From assembly GCA_030142985.1 (NCBI GenBank), contig CP125320.1:749639-813638 (forward strand): a DNA stretch of 64,000 bases, given 5' to 3'. Source of the stretch: Candidatus Ruthturnera sp. Tsphm01. GTDB taxonomy: Bacteria; Pseudomonadota; Gammaproteobacteria; PS1; Pseudothioglobaceae. The translations under genes were made by a program, and so were the position numbers. Numbering within the stretch: position 1 is the first letter of the stretch; each line of letters starts with the position of its first letter. This document shows, one piece after another, positions 58,354 through 64,000 of this stretch. Below the pieces are notes generated by a model. That model ran no database searches. It had not been told where the DNA came from and was given only the letters and a program-made list of their open reading frames with translations.

Positions 58354-58388
58354 CTGTCAAGGGACGCTAACGCTCAAGCCCTTGACAG
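58354..58388. repeat. Ten-base-pair hairpin in the IS3 second-type tail
   Basis: CTGTCAAGGG (58354-58363) pairs perfectly with CCCTTGACAG (58379-58388) around a 15-base loop. It lies in the extra 3' segment of the element that the other IS3 type lacks. There is no T run, so a terminator is unlikely. It may be a passenger sequence or a transcription barrier. Confidence 0.6.
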
Positions 58389-58494
58389 CTGACACTGGAT
58401 TTGTTGGTATAATGGATCAGCCAATCAGGGCTAAAAATGACTGTAAACAGTCGAGATTCTACTTAAAAGTTGTGTGGGGAATGGGGGTATTACA

Positions 58495-58855
58495 GATGAA
58501 TGCAATACCGCACGACCATTTGCACCACGTGAATAAGGCGTTTTTCCTGCGCCTTTAAGTGACAACTCAACACCTTGTGCTTGCCCTCCTAGAGAGCTGT
58601 TGTATGTCGTTTACCCTATTAAGCAAGAGCGTCCATCGCCTAATTGAGGCGCGGAATGACCAAATTGATGTCCTGCATAAATACTAGCAATAGGTTGAGT
58701 GTGTTGGAATTTTTTTCGCCTGAGGCAATATTTAATAATTCATTATCCTCAATAGATAATTTAAGTCTGTCTTGTAATGCTTGGTTTTTATGAATTAAAA
58801 AAGGTTATTTTAATGATTGAGTATCAATGTCTGAGAAAAAATCACAACCTAGCAT
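58495..58855 (-). pseudogene. selO: SelO pseudokinase, N-terminal remnant
   Basis: From an ATG at 58855 the reading is MLGCDFFSDIDTQSLK then a stop. Further pieces in shifted frames are [46 protein letters not shown] then a stop, and VELSLKGAGKTPYSRGANGR followed by AVLHSS at the IS edge. YAGHQFGH...QLGDGR and LKGAGxTPYSR are SelO hallmarks. Two nonsense codons and one slip in an A-run show decay independent of the IS. It follows gatB on the same strand, 19 bases after its stop. Confidence 0.88.
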
Positions 58856-58874
58856 GGCAAAATCTAGCACGCTT

Positions 58875-60305
58875 TTAAGACAACTTCTTCCTAAGCAGTT
58901 CGTTAACTTGTTTAGGATTGGCCTTGCCAGCAGTAAGTTTCATGATTTGACCAACCAAAAAGCCTAAAATCTTATCATTGCCTGATTTAAACTGAACGAC
59001 TTGTGGCGCATTATTAGCAATCACCTGTTCTACAATTGCCTCAATTTCACCCATGTCAGTCATTTGCTTTAGTCCTTTAGCTTGAATAATTTTATCTGCA
59101 CTATCTTCGCTATTCCACATAGCTTTAAACACGTCCTTGGCGGCTTTTCCAGAAATGGTATCATCACCGATACGACTGATTAATAATGACAAGGCTTGTG
59201 CAGTAATGGGCGAGTTTTGAATGTCAATTTGATACTTATTTAAAGAGGCTGATAATTCACCCATGACCCAGTTAGCACAAAGCTTAGCATTACCAGTATG
59301 ATATTCAAGCATGGCTTCAAAATAGTCGGCCAAAGGTTTTTGCGAGGTAAGTACATCTGCATCATAGTCACCCAAACCTAATTCTGCAACAAACCTTTCT
59401 TTTTTTTGAGCGGGCAATTCTGGTAAAGTTTGTCTGATTTTTTCTAATAACTCATCAGAAATTTCAACGGGTAGTAAATCTGGGTCTGGAAAATAGCGAT
59501 AATCATTAGCTTCTTCTTTTGAACGCATAGAACGAGTTTCATGTTTCATTGAATCATACAAACGAGTTTCCTGCACAATCTTACCACCTTCTTCAAGAAT
59601 GTCTTGTTGACGCCCAACTTCAAGGTTAATCGCACGTTCTAAAAATTTAAATGAATTGATGTTTTTTAACTCTGCACGCGTACCAAGTTCTTTTTGCCCT
59701 TTAGGACGAATAGAAACATTCGCATCACAACGAAATGAACCTTCTTGCATATTGCCATCACAAATATCAATATATTGCACTAAGGTATGAATTTTCTTGG
59801 CATATACCACCGCCTCTTTGGCGCTACGCATATCAGGTTCAGAGACAATTTCAAGTAGCGGTATACCTGCACGGTTTAAGTCAATCGCAGTATTATCATC
59901 AAACATATCATGTATAGACTTTCCTGCATCTTCCTCTAAATGCGCACGTGTAATACCGACTATCTTGGTTTGATTATCAAGGGTGATTTCAATTTTGCCT
60001 TCGCCCACAATAGGCCAGTCCATTTGTGAGATTTGATAACCTTTTGGCAAATCTGGATAAAAATAATTTTTTCTATCAAACACATTACGCTGATTAATAT
60101 GTGCATTAATCGCCACACCAAATTTAATTGCCTTATTAACCGCTTCAACATTAAGCACAGGTAAAACACCTGGCAATCCCAAATCAACGACGCAAGCCTG
60201 TGAATTAGGCTTTTTACCATATTGAGTTGAGGCGGCTGAAAAAATCTTAGATTTGGTGTTTAATTGCGCATGAATTTCCAAGCCAATAACTGTTTCCCAC
60301 TCCAT
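58875..60305 (-). CDS. gatB: Aspartyl/glutamyl-tRNA amidotransferase subunit B
   Basis: 476 residues from the ATG at 60305 ([20 protein letters not shown]), two bases beyond the gatA stop. A longer frame to 60401 has no family match. GatB binds the misacylated tRNA and activates the acid with ATP. Motifs: GLEIHAQL, the N-terminal KxFSxxS-like [62 protein letters not shown] and a C-terminal GatB/YqeY tail ([20 protein letters not shown]). It is last in gatC-gatA-gatB. Confidence 0.97.
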   Translation of the reverse strand: MEWETVIGLEIHAQLNTKSKIFSAASTQYGKKPNSQACVVDLGLPGVLPVLNVEAVNKAIKFGVAINAHINQRNVFDRKNYFYPDLPKGYQISQMDWPIVGEGKIEITLDNQTKIVGITRAHLEEDAGKSIHDMFDDNTAIDLNRAGIPLLEIVSEPDMRSAKEAVVYAKKIHTLVQYIDICDGNMQEGSFRCDANVSIRPKGQKELGTRAELKNINSFKFLERAINLEVGRQQDILEEGGKIVQETRLYDSMKHETRSMRSKEEANDYRYFPDPDLLPVEISDELLEKIRQTLPELPAQKKERFVAELGLGDYDADVLTSQKPLADYFEAMLEYHTGNAKLCANWVMGELSASLNKYQIDIQNSPITAQALSLLISRIGDDTISGKAAKDVFKAMWNSEDSADKIIQAKGLKQMTDMGEIEAIVEQVIANNAPQVVQFKSGNDKILGFLVGQIMKLTAGKANPKQVNELLRKKLS

Positions 60306-60306
60306 A

Positions 60307-61758
60307 CTAGCACTCCTGTGGCGTTTTTGAATGCCAATCAGTTTGTAATTGGAATTGATGTGCGATATTAAGTAACTTAGATTCTGACCAGTAGTTGCCA
60401 ATTAGTTGCAGCCCCACTGGTAAATTTTGTACAAAACCAGCTGGAATACTCATAGCTGGCAAGCCTGCTAAGTTGGCACTAAGTGTGTAAATATCTGCCA
60501 AATACATAGAAACTGGGTCTTTTACTGAGCCTAAGTCAAATGCAGTTGTGGGGGAAACTGGGCCCATAATCACATCAACTTGTTCAAATACTTTTTTAAA
60601 ATCATCACTAATTAAATGACGTACTTTCTGCGCTTTAAGATAATAAGCATCATAATAACCTGCTGATAAAGCATAAGCACCAATCATAATACGACGCTTA
60701 ACTTCTTCACCAAAACCTTCTGAGCGCGAACGCAAATATAAATCCTCTAAGTTTTTTGCATCTTTGGTACGATACCCATACCTAACACCATCTAGGCGTG
60801 ATAAATTTGATGAACATTCACAAGGTGCAACAATGTAATAAGCGGGAATAGCATAGGCTGAATTAGGTAACGATACTTCTTTAACAATCGCACCCATCAC
60901 CTCAAACTCTTTAACAGCAGCCATAATATTACTAGCCACTTCATCGTCCAAGCCAGATGAAAAAAACTCCTTTGGCAGTCCAATTATTAGCCCTTTAATC
61001 GAATCATTAAGATTGGTTGTATAATCTGGCACTTTTTGCTCAGCACTGGTTGAATCTTTTTCATCAAATCCAGCCATAACATTTAACACAATAGCTGCAT
61101 CTTGTGCTGTTTTTGTCATTGGTCCTGCTTGGTCAAGACTTGATGCATAAGCAATCATGCCATATCTTGATATTCGACCATAAGTAGGCTTAAGCCCTGT
61201 AATACCGCATAAACTTGCAGGTTGACGAATAGAACCACCTGTATCTGTACCTGTGGCAAAACAGCTTAATCCGCCTGCAACGCTCGCCGCCGAACCGCCT
61301 GATGAGCCGCCTGGTATTTTTAAGTGGTTCCATGGATTTTTAACCGCGCCATAAAACGAGTTTTCATTGCTAGAACCCATGGCGAATTCATCCATATTAG
61401 TCTTGCCCAACATCACTAAATCTGCTTGATTAAGCTTTTGACTGATAGTTGCATCATAAGGTGATATAAAAGTGTCTAGCATTTTAGAACCTGCTGAAGT
61501 TTTAACACCTTTGGTACAAAAGATATCTTTATGAGCATATGGAATGCCTGTTAATATGCTTACATTGCCTAAAGAAATTTTATCATCCGCCACTTGAGCT
61601 TGGGCTAATGCTAATTCATCAGCCACTGTAATAAAAGCATTCAGATCTGATTGGTTAATACGATTTAAATAATGTTGCGTTAATTCAACACAAGAAAAAT
61701 CTTTATCTTTAAGGTTTTGTGCCAGTTTAACAATGGTTTTTGTATGCATATTATTCAA
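60307..61758 (-). CDS. gatA: Aspartyl/glutamyl-tRNA amidotransferase subunit A
   Basis: 483 residues, normal. It is the amidase subunit supplying ammonia from glutamine. The Ser-cisSer-Lys triad is seen in [20 protein letters not shown] (Lys) and [20 protein letters not shown], followed by [20 protein letters not shown] (Ser). The ATG at 61758 overlaps the gatC stop by eight bases; a second ATG at 61749 would nearly abolish the overlap. The presence of GatCAB suggests glutaminyl- or asparaginyl-tRNA is made by transamidation. Confidence 0.97.
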   Translation of the reverse strand: MNNMHTKTIVKLAQNLKDKDFSCVELTQHYLNRINQSDLNAFITVADELALAQAQVADDKISLGNVSILTGIPYAHKDIFCTKGVKTSAGSKMLDTFISPYDATISQKLNQADLVMLGKTNMDEFAMGSSNENSFYGAVKNPWNHLKIPGGSSGGSAASVAGGLSCFATGTDTGGSIRQPASLCGITGLKPTYGRISRYGMIAYASSLDQAGPMTKTAQDAAIVLNVMAGFDEKDSTSAEQKVPDYTTNLNDSIKGLIIGLPKEFFSSGLDDEVASNIMAAVKEFEVMGAIVKEVSLPNSAYAIPAYYIVAPCECSSNLSRLDGVRYGYRTKDAKNLEDLYLRSRSEGFGEEVKRRIMIGAYALSAGYYDAYYLKAQKVRHLISDDFKKVFEQVDVIMGPVSPTTAFDLGSVKDPVSMYLADIYTLSANLAGLPAMSIPAGFVQNLPVGLQLIGNYWSESKLLNIAHQFQLQTDWHSKTPQEC

Positions 61759-62038
61759 TAACAGTAGGCACTAAATAATAGCCATTGCTGGTTTCTGGCG
61801 CAACCGATTGAAGCAATATTGATTGGTCTTGCTCAGTAACAACATCCTCTCTAAGGCGTTGAGACATGTGTAGTGGATGAGACATTGGCTCAATGCCATC
61901 AGTTTCAATATTGACCAACTGTTCAAACAAACTAAAAATAGCATTTAAATCTTGGGTGTTATTCTTAAGCTGCGCTTCATTTAGTGACAAACGCGCTAGA
62001 TAAGCAATTTGATTAACTTTCTTCTCAGTTAATGCCAT
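61751..62038 (-). CDS. gatC: Aspartyl/glutamyl-tRNA amidotransferase subunit C
   Basis: 95 residues, normal. The small subunit stabilises GatA and contacts GatB. Typical start [20 protein letters not shown], the middle [19 protein letters not shown], and the end [19 protein letters not shown]. It opens the gatC-gatA-gatB operon, four bases after the stop of the coiled-coil protein gene. Confidence 0.96.
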   Translation of the reverse strand: MALTEKKVNQIAYLARLSLNEAQLKNNTQDLNAIFSLFEQLVNIETDGIEPMSHPLHMSQRLREDVVTEQDQSILLQSVAPETSNGYYLVPTVIE

Positions 62039-62042
62039 ATAT

Positions 62043-62639
62043 TTATGGCATTGGCATATTATTAAAAAATCTTAATGGCTTAGAAAATGATACACGCATG
62101 ATGTTCATATCTCGCTGCATCCACTGCATGGAATCTTTCATAATACCCATGTTTTTATTCATTCCATCCATATTGTGAAGCATTGGCTCTAAAGAATCCA
62201 TTTTTATACTAACTTGGGTTAAATCTGTTGCCATAGAGTCTAAATTGTCAAGCTTACTAGCAATAACATGCATGTCTCTTTCAACTTTTGAAAAACTTTT
62301 TTGCATTTTTCCTACAAGAGTCGTCATCTGATTAATATTATTTGAAAGCCTGTCAATACTAACAGTCATTGAGGACATGTTACCACCCATATTTGATCCC
62401 AATGAATCGGCTAAACGCGCCATATCCGAAGTAATTGAATAAATAACAACAAAGAAGCCCATAATAATGACACCAAACACTGTGAGTGCTGGCATGAAAA
62501 ACCTTTCGAACTTAGTATCAGTGCGTCGATCTGCGTGTTCTTCAACATTTTCAAGCATTTTTTCTAAATCAGAAATACTAGAAGTAATCATTACTTCATC
62601 ATCTTCAATCTTGGGGTTTTTTTTATTTTTATCTGTCAT
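62043..62639 (-). CDS. Hypothetical membrane-anchored coiled-coil protein
   Basis: 198 residues of no family I recognise. Residues 1-45 are charged and probably cytoplasmic, with a short helix (SDLEKMLENVEEHADRRTDT). One strong membrane helix follows at about 48-70 (PALTVFGVIIMGFFVVIYSI). The rest (about 70-185) is an unusually Met- and Asn-rich helical region with heptad-like spacing (SMTVSIDRLSNNINQMTTL, then MKDSMQWMQRDMNIMRVSF), which should form a long coiled coil on the far side of the membrane. The layout recalls chemoreceptor-like or MCE-partner tethers, but no signalling motif is present. It lies between aroB and gatC with gaps of six and four bases, so it is co-expressed with them. 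Confidence 0.7.
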   Translation of the reverse strand: MTDKNKKNPKIEDDEVMITSSISDLEKMLENVEEHADRRTDTKFERFFMPALTVFGVIIMGFFVVIYSITSDMARLADSLGSNMGGNMSSMTVSIDRLSNNINQMTTLVGKMQKSFSKVERDMHVIASKLDNLDSMATDLTQVSIKMDSLEPMLHNMDGMNKNMGIMKDSMQWMQRDMNIMRVSFSKPLRFFNNMPMP

Positions 62640-62645
62640 ATTATC

Positions 62646-63725
62646 CTACTGGCAAAATTCATTAATTATTTGATTTAAGAGTTGATTTTTATAATGATCA
62701 CAAACAAAAGCACGGCCTAATTCTTTTAATAAAACCAAGCGAATATTGCCATTAATCACTTTCTTATCAACTGACATTGCTTTTACAAAATCAATAGAAC
62801 TAATTTTACCGATAATAGCGATGGGTAAATTGGCTTTTTCTAATAAATCTTGAACTTGAGCAACTTGACTGCTAGACAAATACCCTTCAAACTGAGATAG
62901 CTTTACTGCCATTAACATACCCACTGAAATTGCCTCTCCATGCAAGAAAGTGCCATAACCAAGTGTGTTTTCAATCGCATGACCAAAAGTATGCCCGAAG
63001 TTCAACAAAGCACGCTTGCCCACTTCTAACTCATCTTGAGCAACAATATTAGCCTTATGCTGACAAGACTGATAAATTATTTCAGCTATTAAAGACTTGT
63101 CTCTATTCATTAAATCTTTAATATTTTCTTGTAAAAAATTAAAGAAGTTTAAATCACCTAATAAACCGTATTTAATCACCTCAGCCATGCCTGCTGAGTA
63201 TTGTTGATTATCTAAAGTATCAAGTGTATCTATATCAATCAGTACGCATTTTGGCTGATAAAAAGCCCCAATCATATTCTTACCAAGTGCGTGATTAACG
63301 CCCGTTTTTCCACCCACACTAGAATCAACTTGAGACAATAACGTGGTGGGAATTTGAATAAAATTAACACCACGCTGATAACTAGCCGCTGCAAACCCAG
63401 TCATGTCACCCACCACGCCGCCACCAAGGGCAATTAATGTGCAACTACGATCAAATTTGTTCTCAAGTAACGCGCTGAAAATATAATTAAGCGTATCAAG
63501 TGTCTTATATTTTTCACCATCTGGCAAAATCACTTGTGCAAGTTCAAACGATGAAAGCAAATTTTTCACCTTTTCAAGATATAGGGGTGCTACTGTGGTA
63601 TTAGTAACAATCATGACTTGCTTGCCACTAATATGTTTTGTTAATAACTCACCTTTTGACAATAAATCTTGACCAATATATATGGGGTAAGATTTTTCTT
63701 GCAAATCAAGGTTAAGTGTTTTCAT
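62646..63725 (-). CDS. aroB: 3-dehydroquinate synthase
   Basis: 359 residues, normal. It converts DAHP to 3-dehydroquinate, the second step of the shikimate pathway. NAD-binding LPDGEKYKTLDTLNYIFSAL, VALGGGV-like LIALGGGVVGDMTGFAAASY, and QIPTTLLSQVDSSVGGKTGV. Zinc ligands are in the DMAEVIKYG-like AGMAEVIKYGLLGD, in NFGHTFGHAIENTLG and in HGEAISVGM. The aroK usually upstream of aroB is not here; ileS ends at the base before its start codon. Confidence 0.97.
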   Translation of the reverse strand: MKTLNLDLQEKSYPIYIGQDLLSKGELLTKHISGKQVMIVTNTTVAPLYLEKVKNLLSSFELAQVILPDGEKYKTLDTLNYIFSALLENKFDRSCTLIALGGGVVGDMTGFAAASYQRGVNFIQIPTTLLSQVDSSVGGKTGVNHALGKNMIGAFYQPKCVLIDIDTLDTLDNQQYSAGMAEVIKYGLLGDLNFFNFLQENIKDLMNRDKSLIAEIIYQSCQHKANIVAQDELEVGKRALLNFGHTFGHAIENTLGYGTFLHGEAISVGMLMAVKLSQFEGYLSSSQVAQVQDLLEKANLPIAIIGKISSIDFVKAMSVDKKVINGNIRLVLLKELGRAFVCDHYKNQLLNQIINEFCQ

Positions 63726-64000
63726 TTAAGCAAATTTCCTGACTTCACCATCACCATCTACATTCTCAACACAACGAGCACAAAGCTCTGGGTGTTTGAC
63801 ATTGCTACCCACATCTTCTCTATAATGCCAACAACGCACACACTTTTCATATTTTGATTTACTTACTTTAATAAATACACCTTTTATCGCCTTAATACAA
63901 TCATCATTTTTCTCATTAAGTGGATGAATTCTAACATAAGAGGTGATAAAAACAAATCTCAACTCGTCATCCAATTGACTAAGTGCGCTAAAGATATTAG
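63726..64000 (-). CDS. ileS: Isoleucyl-tRNA synthetase, C-terminal fragment (runs off the right edge)
   Basis: The last 91 codons are in the window. The C-terminal zinc finger is clear: CVRCWHYREDVGSNVKHPEL then CARCVENVDGDGEVRKFA, the typical IleS end (CxRCWH...GxN..HPxLCxRC). Reading outwards from TTG 63974 the frame stays open to the edge (NIFSALSQLDDELRFVFITS), so this is the 3' end of a full gene and not a small one. Its stop abuts the aroB start. Confidence 0.95.
   Translation of the reverse strand, partial: NIFSALSQLDDELRFVFITSYVRIHPLNEKNDDCIKAIKGVFIKVSKSKYEKCVRCWHYREDVGSNVKHPELCARCVENVDGDGEVRKFA

Larger units (their letters stand above)
57150..58494 (+). mobile_element. IS3-family element, second type (1345 bp), inside selO
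   Basis: Ends are TGTAATACCCCCA at 57150 and TGGGGGTATTACA ending at 58494, a perfect inverted repeat related to but distinct from that of the other IS3 copies (TGTAATCCTCCCA). orfA and orfB are arranged as usual with a -1 frameshift signal. Flanks do not give a clean three-base duplication (TGA left, GAT right), and host sequence is missing between the two selO parts, consistent with an adjacent deletion. The stretch between the orfB stop and the right end is 192 bases, against 48 in the first type, and contains a strong hairpin. Confidence 0.93.

Noticed and set aside
58268..58558. 96-codon open frame at the end of the second IS3 element
   Set aside because: It spans the orfB end, the IS tail and the edge of selO. 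No family similarity and no ribosome binding site.

Overview
The window is AT-rich bacterial chromosome whose core genes and gene order are gammaproteobacterial (ilvB-ilvH-ilvC, ftsA-lpxC, ffh with a ypjD-like neighbour, dnaK-dnaJ, gatCAB, ntrYX-trkAH). AT bias, short spacers, many decaying genes, several near-identical insertion sequences and an ftsA-lpxC junction without ftsZ resemble a genome in early reduction. The best fit is a sulfur-oxidising SUP05/Thioglobaceae-type invertebrate symbiont or a close relative. That placement is inference from gene content; no rRNA or marker phylogeny was possible.

Layout. 1-8454 (minus): branched-chain amino acid synthesis (ilvB, ilvH, start of ilvC), lpxC, ftsA, dusA, pncC and pepN. 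8501-16093: a MITE, uppP, a MidA-type methyltransferase, a pteridine reductase, rne with a long structured leader, aroE, pdxH and a Ubi-type flavin hydroxylase. 16144-29276 is the mobile-element region. It holds a broken ICMT-like gene with an IS5-family element inside it and an IS3-family element inside that. It also holds a decayed IS3 remnant, an integrase/IS30 chimera beside tRNA-Val, pyrF, tRNA-Arg, a second IS5-type element, ffh, a ypjD-like gene, a dead LuxR-type gene and a three-deep IS nest. 29352-45372: an RND pump, typA, rlmE, ispB, dinG, the trkH-trkA-ntrX-ntrY operon and rnd, with three more MITE copies. 45379-52518: a dead soluble pyrophosphatase, rsmD, coaD, dnaK, dnaJ, eno and a CorC-like protein. 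52570-64000: a broken lipoprotein gene, psd, proS, a site-2 protease, selO destroyed by decay and an IS3-type insertion, gatB-gatA-gatC, a coiled-coil membrane protein, aroB and the 3' end of ileS.

Together the intact genes are housekeeping: translation and tRNA charging or modification, envelope synthesis, quinone, shikimate and branched-chain pathways, K+ uptake, chaperones and RNA turnover. No CRISPR array, toxin-antitoxin pair, phage module or secondary-metabolite cluster was seen.

The main points of interest are the missing ftsZ, the loss of soluble pyrophosphatase, the precise IS-in-IS nests with readable target duplications, a MITE family carrying the same ends as the resident IS5-type element, and frameshift signals in the IS3-type elements.
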